DNA from: Terriglobales bacterium
Lineage (GTDB): Bacteria > Acidobacteriota > Terriglobia > Terriglobales > Acidobacteriaceae
Reading direction: 5' to 3'
Length of the DNA stretch: 64,000 bases
NCBI GenBank assembly: GCA_035561515.1
Contig: DATMXP010000045.1
Span: 28,625 to 92,624, forward strand
In this document: in pieces, positions 43,833 through 60,405 of the stretch
Layout: every line of letters starts with the position of its first letter
Numbering within the stretch: position 1 is the stretch's first letter
Notes under the pieces: model-generated
Database searches by the model: none
Told to the model about the DNA's origin: nothing
What the model saw: the letters and a program-made list of their open reading frames with translations, nothing else
Program-made: the position numbers and the translations under genes

Positions 43833-45359
43833 TTAACGCTCGTACAACGTCACCAGTTCGCGCAGGCGTATCGCAAGCTCTTTTGTAAGCGCCCCCGGTT
43901 TCATTCGCCAGCGCCAGTTCCCGCTCGACGTTCCCGGAAGGTTCATCCTCGCCTCGTTTCCTAAGCCCAACAGGTCCTGCATCGGAACGATCGCTGTATT
44001 CGCCACGGAAGCAAGCACTCCCTTGATCAGCACCCAGTTCACCGGCTCATCTTTGAACCCCAGGTAAGCTCGCGCATACGCGTGCTCCTTACGGATGTCC
44101 TCTTCCGTCCGAATGCTCCCCTTACCCGGGCGGCTGTTCCACCAACCCACCACGGTATCGTTGTCGTGGGTGCCGGTGTACGCCACCAGTTCTCTCACAT
44201 AGTTGTGAGGACGAAACGTGGGCGCCTGCGGATCGTTCCCAAAACCGAATTGCAGGATCGCCATCCCCGGCATGCGGAACCGATGCCGGATCTCCTCGAC
44301 CTCCGGCGTAATCACTCCCAGGTTCTCCGCAATGATCGGCAAATCTCCCAACTCGCGCTGAAGTACTTCGAACAACTCCGCGCCGGGACCTTTTACCCAG
44401 CGGCCGTTCATCGCGGTCTTTTCCGAAGCCGCTACTTCCCAATACGCCTCGAACCCACGGAAGTGATCGATGCGCACGTAGTCATACAGTCGCAAAGCCG
44501 AACGCAGGCGTTCCACCCACCATGCGTAGCCGCGCTCTTTCATCAGCGGCCAGTTGTAAATCGGATTGCCCCAGAGTTGGCCTGTTTCGCTGAAATAGTC
44601 CGGCGGAACCCCTGCCACTTTCTCCGGATTTCCCCTTTCATCCAGGCAGAACAACTCACGGTTCGCCCACACGTTGGCGCTGTCATGCGCCACGTAGATC
44701 GGAATATCCCCGATCACGCGAATGCCCTTCTGCCGCCCGTACTCCCTCAACTCGTGCCACTGTCGGAAAAAGACGAACTGCCAGTATTTGATCGTCTCAA
44801 TCTCCTGCGACAATTTCCGCGACCAGTCGGCTAATGCTCTTGCATCCCTTCCGGCAAGGCTGGCTGGCCATTGGCTCCAGGCCACCAGGTCATGCGCTTC
44901 TTTCAGCGCCATGAATAGCGCGAATTCATCCAGCCATTTTGCATTTTCACGACAGAACTCATCGAACTCATCCCGGCGGTCGGACCGCAAGAATCTTTCG
45001 GCCGCCTTGCGAAGCAGTGGCTCCTTGAACTTGATCACCGCCCCAAAATCGACCTCGTCCTCATCGAATACCGGGACCTCACCTAAATCTCCTTCGCGCA
45101 ACTCTCCCGACGCGATCAGCCTCTCGATGCTGATCAGCAGTGGATTACCTGCGCTTGCCGAAAGCGACTGGAACGGCGAATCGCCATAGCCGGTCGGATT
45201 CAACGGCAACACCTGCCAGAGCTTCTGCCCCGCATCCGCGAGGAAATCAATGAAGCGATAAGCCTCTTCGCCGAAGTCGCCGACCCCGAATCGTCCCGGC
45301 AACGACGTCGGGTGCATCAGGATTCCGCTGGATCTCGGGAACTTGTTTTCCGTATTCAT
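43833..45359 (-). CDS. malQ: 4-alpha-glucanotransferase (amylomaltase)
   Basis: A 508-residue GH77 enzyme that transfers alpha-1,4-glucan segments between maltodextrins in glycogen or starch metabolism. Catalytic regions are DYVRIDHFRGFEAYWEV (nucleophile Asp), IIAENLGVITPEVEE (acid/base Glu) and YTGTHDNDTVVGWWN (stabilising Asp). GILMHPTSLPGRFGVGDFG at the N-terminus is typical. The ATG at 45359 is used; a GTG two codons upstream is possible. No other glycogen gene is adjacent. Confidence 0.96.
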   Translation of the reverse strand: MNTENKFPRSSGILMHPTSLPGRFGVGDFGEEAYRFIDFLADAGQKLWQVLPLNPTGYGDSPFQSLSASAGNPLLISIERLIASGELREGDLGEVPVFDEDEVDFGAVIKFKEPLLRKAAERFLRSDRRDEFDEFCRENAKWLDEFALFMALKEAHDLVAWSQWPASLAGRDARALADWSRKLSQEIETIKYWQFVFFRQWHELREYGRQKGIRVIGDIPIYVAHDSANVWANRELFCLDERGNPEKVAGVPPDYFSETGQLWGNPIYNWPLMKERGYAWWVERLRSALRLYDYVRIDHFRGFEAYWEVAASEKTAMNGRWVKGPGAELFEVLQRELGDLPIIAENLGVITPEVEEIRHRFRMPGMAILQFGFGNDPQAPTFRPHNYVRELVAYTGTHDNDTVVGWWNSRPGKGSIRTEEDIRKEHAYARAYLGFKDEPVNWVLIKGVLASVANTAIVPMQDLLGLGNEARMNLPGTSSGNWRWRMKPGALTKELAIRLRELVTLYER

Positions 45360-45475
45360 CGCCACTCGATTTTAGCCTCTCAGCGGACGTCGCCCGCCAC
45401 ATACCACGCGAGCACCAACTCGCCGCATCTGTTTGAGATGCAAGCTCATTTCAGAAAAGCTGTGGAAGTGCGTGG

Positions 45476-46444
45476 ATGGCAAAAGTAGTTACCGAAAAAG
45501 CTAGGGAAAAGAAACCTCGCACCAGTCTTGAGAAGCCCTCCATCTGGGAACTCGGCGGACTCTCCTGGTGGCAGTTGCTAAAGCGCCTCTGGACGAGCAT
45601 GGATTCCAACCATGACGACTCCTTCGGCCGTGCAGCCGAATTGGCGTACTTCTTCTTTCTCGCGGTTTTTCCGGGGTTGTTGTTCCTGATGACCGTGCTG
45701 GGAATCGTAGCGGGCAACAACGAGAGCTTTCGAACCACGCTCTTCTCCTACGCGGCCCAAGCGCTTCCCCCATCGGCCTGGGAACTGGTTCAGAAAACCA
45801 TTTCCGAAACTGCGAAATCGGCTACCGGATGGAAGGTCGCCCTGGGTATTTTGGGCGCTTTATGGTCGGCTTCGGCCGGGACATCCACGCTTATGACCGT
45901 GCTCAACTTCGCCTATCACGTGAAGGAGCGCCGTTCGTGGCTCAGGACACGCTTTGTGATCGCTCCCCTGCTCACCATCGCACTCGCCGGACTTCTCCTC
46001 GGCGCATTAGGGATTATTTTGTCAGGGCTGTGGACATCCAACTGGGCCGCCGCCCACGGCTTCGGGACAGCCGCGATAATCTGGCGCATCATTCAGTGGC
46101 CGATCGCGTTCTGCTTCGTCGTATTCGCCTTCGCACTTCTTTACTTTTTCGCGCCCGATGTCGAAGACCAGAAATGGTACTGGATCACCCCCGGCTCCAT
46201 CATCGGGGTTATGCTGTGGGTCGCTGCATCCGCAGGCTTCCGCGCTTACCTGCATTTCTTCAATAGCTACAGCGCCACGTATGGCTCCCTCGGCGCTGTC
46301 ATCATCCTCATGTTGTGGTTCTATATCACCGGACTCACGCTGCTCATCGGTGCTGAAGCTAATGCCGAAATCGAGCACGCCGCTGCCGAGCACGGTCGTG
46401 CCGACGCAAAACTCAAGGGAGAGAAGGAGGCCCCAGCCGCCTGA
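45476..46444 (+). CDS. YihY/virulence factor BrkB family membrane protein
   Basis: A 322-residue UPF0761-type protein with six membrane helices. Family marks are AAELAYFFFLAVFPGLLFLM in helix 1, the ILGALWSASAGTSTLMTVLN region, GSIIGVMLWVAASAGFRAYL, and NSYSATYGSLGAVIILMLW followed by GAEANAE near the C-terminus. The function of the family is not settled; transport has been proposed. Charged, soluble ends flank the core. It stands alone between convergent neighbours. Confidence 0.93.
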   Translation: MAKVVTEKAREKKPRTSLEKPSIWELGGLSWWQLLKRLWTSMDSNHDDSFGRAAELAYFFFLAVFPGLLFLMTVLGIVAGNNESFRTTLFSYAAQALPPSAWELVQKTISETAKSATGWKVALGILGALWSASAGTSTLMTVLNFAYHVKERRSWLRTRFVIAPLLTIALAGLLLGALGIILSGLWTSNWAAAHGFGTAAIIWRIIQWPIAFCFVVFAFALLYFFAPDVEDQKWYWITPGSIIGVMLWVAASAGFRAYLHFFNSYSATYGSLGAVIILMLWFYITGLTLLIGAEANAEIEHAAAEHGRADAKLKGEKEAPAA

Positions 46445-46470
46445 TTACGGCCAGTGGGCTCAAGATAAGG

Positions 46471-47664
46471 TTAGTCCGTCCGCATCGCCAGAATGGGATC
46501 AAGTTTCGCAGCCGAGCTCGCAGGCCAGTATCCGAACAGCACGCCTACTCCCGTGGCGAGCAGCAGAGCTACTGTCACCCCGGCCCACGGTATGTCGATC
46601 GCAACCGAGCTTTCAATCAAATCCGAGACAGAGTACGTGAGTGCCACCGCGATCACCACTCCAACCAGCGCGCCGGCAAAACTGATGAAGCCCGCTTCCA
46701 GCAGGAACTGAAGTCGAATCTCCGAAGGACGTGCCCCCAGCGCTTTGCGTACACCGATCTCCTTGGTTCGCTGAGACACGTTCACCAGCATGATGTTCAT
46801 GATGCCAGTACCTGCTGTAATGAGCGTAAGGATCGCAATGCACAGCAGGACCATGCTCATCGCAAACGAAACGTCCTTCGCGGTCTCCAGCAGCGACGAC
46901 AGATTATCGATCGAATACGGCGTCTCCGGCCGGTGCCTCGTGTGCAGCAGCCGTCGCATCTCTTCCGTCATCGTCGGAACCTGCTCGGGCGATGACGCCT
47001 GCACGTACATCACTTGGAAAAAGTTGTCGCCCGTGATCGACCGCACCAGCGGGAACGGGATCAGCACGGTTTCGTTTTGGATCTCCGATTGTCCAAACGT
47101 AGGAATGCTTTCGCGAAACGTGCCGATGATCGTGCACCGGAACTGATCCAGCCGCATCTCGTTCCCCAGCGGCGGATCGCCGCGGAACGCGAGCTCCGCG
47201 ATTCGGTCGGTCACCAGGCACACCTTCGACCGTGACGTGAAATCCTCGTCATCGAAGTATCGGCCGGAAGTGATTTTCAAGTTACGGATCGTCTGGAACT
47301 CTTCCGTTACGCCCACCAGTCGAGCGCGTCGAGTGCGGTCTCCGGCCTGGTAGTCAGCCGGCATGTCATACGTTCCCGCGGCCGCCTTCACCGAAGGGAT
47401 CGTCTCCCGCAGGGCCTGCATGTCTTCTGGCGTCAGTTCATCTTCCTGCCTGGTGGTCTCGCCTCTTACCAACGAAGCAAATGCAATGTTCGCGCCGACT
47501 CCCTGGATTTGCGACGAGATGTACTCCTTCCCCGTCGAGACAATCGTCACCACCAGCACGATCGCGCTGCTGCCAATGATGACGCCAAGCATGGTGAGGG
47601 TAGCCTTCAGCTTGTCGGCGCTCAGCGCCCACAGCGCAAACTTGATTCCCTCTCGCCACTGCAT
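46471..47664 (-). CDS. MacB/FtsX-type ABC transporter permease without partners
   Basis: A 397-residue permease with the MacB layout: an N-terminal helix after KFALWALSADKLKATLTMLG, a large periplasmic domain (about 45-265) and three C-terminal helices around SMVLLCIAILTLITAGTGIM, IEIGVRKALGARPSEI-type loop and a final LLLATGVGVLFGYWPAS. Such proteins work with an ATPase and a membrane-fusion protein to export lipoproteins, peptides or drugs. Neither partner gene is present here. It begins 13 bases after the glycosyltransferase gene, so it ends a three-gene asnB operon. Confidence 0.9.
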   Translation of the reverse strand: MQWREGIKFALWALSADKLKATLTMLGVIIGSSAIVLVVTIVSTGKEYISSQIQGVGANIAFASLVRGETTRQEDELTPEDMQALRETIPSVKAAAGTYDMPADYQAGDRTRRARLVGVTEEFQTIRNLKITSGRYFDDEDFTSRSKVCLVTDRIAELAFRGDPPLGNEMRLDQFRCTIIGTFRESIPTFGQSEIQNETVLIPFPLVRSITGDNFFQVMYVQASSPEQVPTMTEEMRRLLHTRHRPETPYSIDNLSSLLETAKDVSFAMSMVLLCIAILTLITAGTGIMNIMLVNVSQRTKEIGVRKALGARPSEIRLQFLLEAGFISFAGALVGVVIAVALTYSVSDLIESSVAIDIPWAGVTVALLLATGVGVLFGYWPASSAAKLDPILAMRTD

Positions 47665-47677
47665 GTGCTCTAGTCCT

Positions 47678-49534
47678 TTAAGGAAGCGGTTGGTTCGTCA
47701 AAAGAAAATTATCGCCGTTTTGGCGGACTACGATCATCTTCTCTCGCCCTGCCAGTTGCTCCACCTTCGGCAACTCCGAAGGATACGTCACAAGATAAAA
47801 GCGCTCCGGACCATTCCAGAGACGCGCGAACTGCTCGTCCCCGATGAACACCTGCGGAGCACCCGGCGCATACGAACCATACTCTAGATTATTGATTCGC
47901 CCGTTCCACAAAAGTGCCGTCTTATTTGTGTAGAAGAACACCGACGAGAACGCGTAGTACGCATTCGCCTCAATCAACTGCCCCGGCGGACTTTTCTTCA
48001 AAGCCTCTGCCAGCGCATACGATCCGAGGTAAGGATCGAATCGCACCAGCGCCACTCGCGACGCCTGGAAGAAAACGATCATCATCGCCGACGTCGCCAG
48101 TGCTACTTTCACCCGCTCCCGACGCCACATCAACAGGCATACCGCACCGATCCCGAACGCAATCACCGCCATCGCCAGTGGTAACTTGAGGTAAGCGAAC
48201 GCCCCCAGCGTCAGATCCGACATGTGACCCATCGACAGCGTGTACATGTCCGGATTCTGCGTGAGCGCCCGCGAGATATCCCCCACCGCCGGCATTCTCC
48301 AAGACATCGCCAGCAACGCCGCGAGCACCACAAACAGCACCGAACAGACTGCCACCAGTGATCGTGTTCCCCACTGCACCCACCGTCCGCCGGCCGCAAT
48401 CGCCGATCCGATCAGCAACGCGAGCGCCGGGTAGATCGGCATCGAGTAGTACTCCTGCGTGGTTGAAAATGTGAAGAACACCATCACCACGGCGATCCAG
48501 CAGATCGCCATCAGCCGCAGCCTTCCCTCTCGCGTGCCCGGCCTGTACGACAGCTTGAAAGCGTTCGGCAGATATACCGACCACGGAAACAGCCACACCA
48601 GGTTCAACAGCCAGAAGAGCGGTCGAGGCACTGTGTTGTAGTCCCGCGGATACCGCAGGTTCAAGAATCGCAACAGGTGCTCGTTGAAGAAGTAGAACCA
48701 GAAGAATCCGCGATATTCACCCGGACCGCTGTGCATGGAAAACACAAAATATGGCGGGTTACGCAACGTTGCCAGCACATGCCACGGGACGGCAATCACC
48801 AGCGCGAATCCGATCGCCAGCGGCAATCTCAGCCGCTTCCATGCCGCCCACGACAACAGTTGTCGTGTCACGCCCATGTACACCAGTGCCGCCAGTATTG
48901 GGAATACGATCCCGATCAGTCCCTTGAGCAGCAGTCCGCAACCGATGCTCAACCCCATCACCAGCGCCCAGCGCCGCGGATGTCTTTCCTCCGGCTCCAG
49001 AAGTCGCATCCACGCCCAGATCGTCGCCGCGATGGTCAGCGTCACCATCACATCTGGAATCTGTATCCTCGTGAACAGGTACAGCCCCACGCACGTACTG
49101 ATCGCCAGCCCGGAATAGAATCCCGCCTCTTCCCCAAACGCCCAGCGCCCCCAGCGGTACACCAGCCAGCAAAGCAGGATCGACGATAACGCCAGCGGGA
49201 TCCGCGCCGCCCAATCGTGTACTCCGAACACGCGGTACGACACCGCCATCGTCCAGTACACCAATGGTGACTTTTCCAGGTACGCCACGCCATTCAGACG
49301 CGCCGTTACCCAGTCGCCCGACTCGAGCATATTGCGCGCAATCTGCGCCTGCACCGCGTCCGTGTCGTCCATCAACCGCGGCGGACTAATGATGTTAAGC
49401 AGGAATACTAGGCACGCGACAACGACGACGATCCAACCGCGTCTTGCGATCCCGCCGCCGTCCGAAGTTCCGCCTTCGAAGCTGGTTCGATTTTCCACTC
49501 GTTCATCCAGATAAACAGAACCATCAGTCCCCAT
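47678..49534 (-). CDS. ArnT-like membrane glycosyltransferase (GT-C, family 39/83)
   Basis: A 618-residue polytopic protein with about 12 membrane helices and a soluble C-terminal domain. The first periplasmic loop carries the acidic motif PRLMDDTDAVQAQIARNML and VAYLEKSPLVYW, matching ArnT/PMT-type enzymes that transfer sugars from a polyprenyl-phosphate donor to lipid A or protein. The first helix (GWIVVVVACLVFLLNII, residues 33-49) is encoded partly within asnB, so an overlap of at least 30 bases is required; the start given overlaps by 127. The acceptor is unknown. Confidence 0.9.
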   Translation of the reverse strand: MGTDGSVYLDERVENRTSFEGGTSDGGGIARRGWIVVVVACLVFLLNIISPPRLMDDTDAVQAQIARNMLESGDWVTARLNGVAYLEKSPLVYWTMAVSYRVFGVHDWAARIPLALSSILLCWLVYRWGRWAFGEEAGFYSGLAISTCVGLYLFTRIQIPDVMVTLTIAATIWAWMRLLEPEERHPRRWALVMGLSIGCGLLLKGLIGIVFPILAALVYMGVTRQLLSWAAWKRLRLPLAIGFALVIAVPWHVLATLRNPPYFVFSMHSGPGEYRGFFWFYFFNEHLLRFLNLRYPRDYNTVPRPLFWLLNLVWLFPWSVYLPNAFKLSYRPGTREGRLRLMAICWIAVVMVFFTFSTTQEYYSMPIYPALALLIGSAIAAGGRWVQWGTRSLVAVCSVLFVVLAALLAMSWRMPAVGDISRALTQNPDMYTLSMGHMSDLTLGAFAYLKLPLAMAVIAFGIGAVCLLMWRRERVKVALATSAMMIVFFQASRVALVRFDPYLGSYALAEALKKSPPGQLIEANAYYAFSSVFFYTNKTALLWNGRINNLEYGSYAPGAPQVFIGDEQFARLWNGPERFYLVTYPSELPKVEQLAGREKMIVVRQNGDNFLLTNQPLP

Positions 49535-51339
49535 AGGTGGTACCCCAGATTTGCTTTCCTTTGCAGATGGGCATCAATGCACCTTTTCACCGCCGGCCAG
49601 TCAAACAGGCCACTCCTCTTCACCGCAGCCTCATTCAGTGTATCCAGCAGCAACGGCCGCAGCTCAGCCCGGAACCAGTGGTGTATCGGGATATCGAATC
49701 CAATTTTCGGACGCGTCAGCACGCTCTTCGGCAACTTGTCCTTCATCAACTGCCGCAGGATGTACTTCGACGTCCCGCCTCGCAGTTTGAATTCCTCCGG
49801 CAATTGCGCCGCGAATTCAACAATCCTCGGGTCCAGATACGGAGGCCGTACCTCCAGCGAGTGCGCCATGCTCACCCGATCCACCTTATAAAGAATGTCG
49901 TCCGCCAGGTAATATCGCTGGTCCAGCGCCAGATACTTCTCAAGCCCGCCGATCCCTCGCATCGAATTCACGACTTCACTCAGCGGCCTCTGGTCAGCGA
50001 ACTTGTACAGTTCGCGTTTCTCTTCCTCCGAGAATGTCCCATTCCAGAAGACGTGCGCCAGTTCCGGCGACATCAGGCTCCCTTGCAGGAACCGCTTCAC
50101 CTTGTACTCGAATCCGATCTTGTCATCAGACACCGGCAGCAGGTTCGCCGCCGACAACGCCGCACCCCGCAGGAATTTCGGAAACGCCCTCGCCGTCTCC
50201 GCGTATCGGTTCGCCTGGTAAGTCAGATATCCCGCAAACAGTTCATCCGACCCTTCTCCGCTCAGGATCACCGTCACGTGTTTTCGGGTCATCTCTGCCA
50301 GGAACCACACCGGAAGCGCGCCCGCATCGGCGCTCGGTTCGTCCGAGTAGTACGCCAGCTTCTGAATCACATCCGGGATATCTGCCGTCGGCGCCAGGTC
50401 GAAGTCATGATGCTCGGTCCCGTAATGCGCACTGACCTCGTCCATGAACCGGCTCTCGTCGAATGACCGTCCCTTGAACGTGATCGAAAAGGTCTTCACC
50501 TTCCCCGGATACGCCTTGGCCGCATAGTGCAGCACCGTCGACGAATCCAGACCGCCGCTCAGCCACACCCCGAGCGGCACATCCGAAACCATTTGCTCCT
50601 TCACCGATGCCGCCAGCAGTCGATCCAATTCTTCGCACGCCTCGGGCAACGAAATCTTCATCGGGACCCGCCGCAGTTCCGGCACATATCGGCTGATCCG
50701 GACCGTGCCATCCCGCCACTCCAGGAAGTGTCCCGGCATCAGCTTCGTGATCCCGTCCACCAGCGTGTACGGACCCGGTACATAATTCAGGCTCAGATAG
50801 CAGTTCAGGCCGGCGTGATCCACATTCCGCTTCACCCGCGGATGCGCCAGGATGCACTTCATCTCCGACCCAAAATAGATCTCTCCATCCTGCGCACAGT
50901 AGTACAGGGGCTTAATGCCCATCTGGTCACGAGCCAGCACCAGCCGTCGCTCCGACTTCACGTACAAGCCCACGGCGAACATCCCCCGCAGCCGCGCGAA
51001 CGAATCCGTCCCCCACCGCAGGAACGCCTTCAGCACCACTTCGGTATCGCAGTTGGTCTCGAAGGTAAACCCTTCTTTTTCAAGCTCCGGGCGCAGTTCT
51101 GTGTGGTTGTAGATCTCCCCGTTGAAGACAATCACCACGTTCCCGTCGGGGCTGTACATCGGCTGGTGCCCATGCGCCACATCCCGGATACTCAGCCGCA
51201 CTGCCCCCATCGACATCTGCTCCGATCGGAATTCTCCGGAGTCGTCCGGACCCCGGTGATAGAGGTCACGAATCGCGTTCTCCAGAAACCCGTCCGGCAG
51301 GGCCGATTTTCGATGTGAGTACCCGAGAATTCCGCACAT
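49408..51339 (-). CDS. asnB: Asparagine synthase (glutamine-hydrolysing)
   Basis: A 643-residue class II amidotransferase. The N-terminal nucleophile is Cys2 (MCGILGY), with YHRGPDDSGEF and FNGEIYNHTEL of the glutaminase domain. The synthase domain has the PP-loop VWLSGGLDSSTVL and SGEGSDELFAGYLTY. It forms asparagine or, in polysaccharide clusters, amidates sugar acids. Linkage to a GT-C glycosyltransferase suggests the second is possible here. The final 25 residues are low-complexity and overlap the next gene. Confidence 0.94.
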   Translation of the reverse strand: MCGILGYSHRKSALPDGFLENAIRDLYHRGPDDSGEFRSEQMSMGAVRLSIRDVAHGHQPMYSPDGNVVIVFNGEIYNHTELRPELEKEGFTFETNCDTEVVLKAFLRWGTDSFARLRGMFAVGLYVKSERRLVLARDQMGIKPLYYCAQDGEIYFGSEMKCILAHPRVKRNVDHAGLNCYLSLNYVPGPYTLVDGITKLMPGHFLEWRDGTVRISRYVPELRRVPMKISLPEACEELDRLLAASVKEQMVSDVPLGVWLSGGLDSSTVLHYAAKAYPGKVKTFSITFKGRSFDESRFMDEVSAHYGTEHHDFDLAPTADIPDVIQKLAYYSDEPSADAGALPVWFLAEMTRKHVTVILSGEGSDELFAGYLTYQANRYAETARAFPKFLRGAALSAANLLPVSDDKIGFEYKVKRFLQGSLMSPELAHVFWNGTFSEEEKRELYKFADQRPLSEVVNSMRGIGGLEKYLALDQRYYLADDILYKVDRVSMAHSLEVRPPYLDPRIVEFAAQLPEEFKLRGGTSKYILRQLMKDKLPKSVLTRPKIGFDIPIHHWFRAELRPLLLDTLNEAAVKRSGLFDWPAVKRCIDAHLQRKANLGYHLWGLMVLFIWMNEWKIEPASKAELRTAAGSQDAVGSSSLSRA

Positions 51340-51685
51340 TTAGGCTTGTTTCCGCGTGTTCTTTTAAGCCACAACCGTTGTGATACTTGGAAATACGAGG
51401 TTAACAGATGGTTAAAACAAAGGTAAACGTTCAGCAACTCTGGGTCCGCGCCTAACCTGTTGAAATCCATCCCCATCCCATCAAACCCATTCTGCCCCTC
51501 ATGCATCCAACTCGCCTTGAGAGTTCCTCAGCGGACGTATCCTTGGGGCGCGCTTCGGGGTTAGGGGAATGGAAGTATTGACCCGACGGCGGTAACGCAA
51601 TACAAAGGAACCAATCCTCTGTCGAACTGTTCAGGTAATCACCCCATTAATGCACCCCAAAAAGCATTTCGTCTCGGAGACGAAC
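51340..51685. other. Intergenic region upstream of the giant kinase
   Basis: About 345 bases between the divergent asnB and the kinase gene. It holds a promoter-like pair at 51578-51606 and a Shine-Dalgarno sequence at 51676. The rest has no hairpin or open frame that stands out. An ATG at 51650 is in frame with the kinase but has no ribosome-binding site. Confidence 0.6.
51578..51606 (+). promoter_or_regulatory. Probable promoter of the kinase operon
   Basis: A -35 TTGACC (51578-51583), a 17-base spacer and a -10 TACAAA (51601-51606) lie 80 bases before the kinase start. The -35 is one base off consensus, the -10 two bases off. Confidence 0.5.
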
Positions 51686-57999
<6,314 letters not shown>

Positions 58000-58000
<1 letters not shown>

Positions 58001-60405
58001 TGACAAGGGACACACAACTCGGCACTTTCGGCGGCGATCTCGACAGGGTTAACATCCTCATGGTCGATGACCAGCCTGCGAAGCTTCTCACCTATGAGGC
58101 GATCCTCTCCGACCTCGGCGAGAACCTCATCAAGGCAACTTCTGGCCGCGAGGCCCTCGACCAGCTCCTGAAACACGACATCTCCGTCGTGCTCATGGAC
58201 GTCAGCATGCCGGAGATCGACGGCTTCGAGCTCGCCGAGATGATCCGCCAGCATCCTCGTTTCCAGAAGACCGCCATCATCTTCATCTCCGGCGTCCACC
58301 TCAGCGATACCGATCGCATCCGCGGCTATCAGCGCGGCGCCGTCGACTACATCTCCGTCCCCGTCGTCCCCGAGGTCCTGCGCGCCAAGGTCACCGTCTT
58401 CGTCGAACTCCATCGCAAGACGCGCCAGCTTGAGAAGCTCAATCGCGAACTCGAATCGCGTGTCGAAGAACGCACCCAGGAACTTCGCGAGAGCGAAGAC
58501 CAGTTCCGTACCCTTGCCAACTCCATCCCTCAGCTCGCCTGGATGGCCAACCCCGACGGTTCCATCTTCTGGTTCAACCAGCGCTGGTTCGACTACACCG
58601 GCGCCTCGCCAGGCATGTCCGACGGCTTCGGATGGCGCGACATCGTTCATCCCGACCACGTCAGTCGCGTCGAAACCGGCCTTAAGAAGTCATGGAGCAA
58701 CGGCGAACTCTGGGAAGAAACTTTCCCGCTGAGATCCAAGGAGGGCCAGTACGCCTGGTTTCTCACCCGCACCGTTCCCATCTGCGACTCCAATGGCAAG
58801 GTCGTCCGTTGGTTCGGCACCGGCACCGACATCAGCGCTCAAATCGAAGCGCAGGCACAAATCCGCAAGCTGAACAGCCAGCTTGAGCAGCGTGTTGCCG
58901 AACTCGAAACCATCATGCAGGTTCTCCCAGTCGGCATCGCTCTCGCCCACGATCCCGATTGCGAATACATTTCCGGCAACACCGCTCTCGCGGAACTCCT
59001 CGGTGTCCCTCCTGGAGGCAATCTCCTCTACCGCGATGCCTCCGATGCCCCCTACGAGGTCTTCCGCGGCGACAAGAAGCTCAACCCCAACCAGCTACCC
59101 GTCCAGACCGCTGCTGCTACCGGAAAAGCCGTCGGCAGTACCGAGTTGCTTATTCGCCTCACCGATGGCACCGAGCGCCACGTGCTCGCCAGCGCCAGTC
59201 CACTTTTCGATGAAGCCGGTGCAGTCCGCGGCGCTGTTGGCGCATTCTTCGACGTCAGCACTCGCAAGCAAATGGAAAACATGCTCCGTGAGCGTGCCGA
59301 CCTCCTCGAACTCGCTACCGAAGCGGTCATGGTCCGCGACCTCGACGGCACACTGCAATACTGGAATTCCGGCGCCGAAGCGCTCTATGGTTGGAATCGC
59401 GAAGAAATCATTGGTCGCAATATCCATCAGGTTCTCAACACGGAGTTCCCTGCTCCCCTTGAGGAGATCGAAGCCGCTCTCACCAGCTTCGGTACCTGGG
59501 AAGGCAATCTCATCCAGGAGACCCGCGATCACCGTAAGGTCACCGTCTCCAGTCGCAAGGCCTTGAACCGCGAGCGCGGCGTCGTCCTCGAAATCAATCG
59601 CGACATCACCGCTCGTCTTCAAGCCGAGGAAGCTCTTCGTCACACCGAAAAACTTGCCGCCATGGGACGCGTCGCCGGCATCATCGCTCACGAGATCAAC
59701 AATCCTCTCGAAGCCATCACCAACGCCTTCTTCCTCCTGCGCGATCATCCTTCGCTCGACGAAGAAGCACGGCAATACGCCTCCCTGGCCGAACAGGAAC
59801 TCGTACGCGTATCGCACATCACGCGGCAAACGCTCAGCTTCTATCGCGAATCGAAGCAGCCCATGCTGCTTTCTGTTCCTGAATTGCTCGACGACGTCCT
59901 CGAACTGCAAACGCGTCGCTTCCAGGTCGGAGGCATCGAACTTCAGCGCCGTTACCGCTCCGCTGGCCAACTCCAGGGATTCCCTGTCGAACTCAAGCAG
60001 GTTTTCCTCAATCTCGTCGGCAACGCCATCCAGGCTATGCCTCGTGGCGGACGTCTCCGCATCAGTGTCCGCGATTCCGGCCGTTGGAACGGATCGACTC
60101 CGGGCGTGGTCATATCCATCGTCGACACCGGGTCCGGCATTCGCCCCAAGGATGCAAGACACTTGTTCGAACCGTTCTTTACCACCAAGTCCGAGAAAGG
60201 TACCGGCCTCGGCTTGTGGATCAGTCGCGGCATCATCCAGAAATACGAGGGTGACATTCGCTTCCGCAGCATGGAAACCGCTGCCGGCAATCAGACCTGC
60301 TTCAAGGTCTTCATCCCCATTGCGACCGCCGACAACGCCTTGAAACCTGCTGTTCGTGCCGAGGCTGCCGGCGGATCACGCGTCGCGCGAGGCAATCGTG
60401 GATAA
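58000..60405 (+). CDS. Histidine kinase with N-terminal receiver and three PAS domains
   Basis: An 801-residue soluble kinase. A receiver domain (about 15-130; VDDQP, phospho-acceptor Asp67 in LMDVSMPEIDG) leads, followed by a coiled linker, a PAS domain (about 168-290; WMANPDGSIFWFNQRWF), two more PAS domains (about 305-425 and 432-545) and the kinase core with His564 (AGIIAHEINNPLEAI), NLVGNAIQAM, DTGSGI and KGTGLGL. The N-terminal receiver could take phosphate from the giant kinase. The ATG overlaps the previous stop by one base (TAATG). No membrane helix or output domain is seen. Confidence 0.94.

Noticed and set aside
59095..60162. 355-codon minus-strand open frame
   Set aside because: It is antisense to the PAS and kinase domains of the 58000 gene; no domain or ribosome-binding site is seen.
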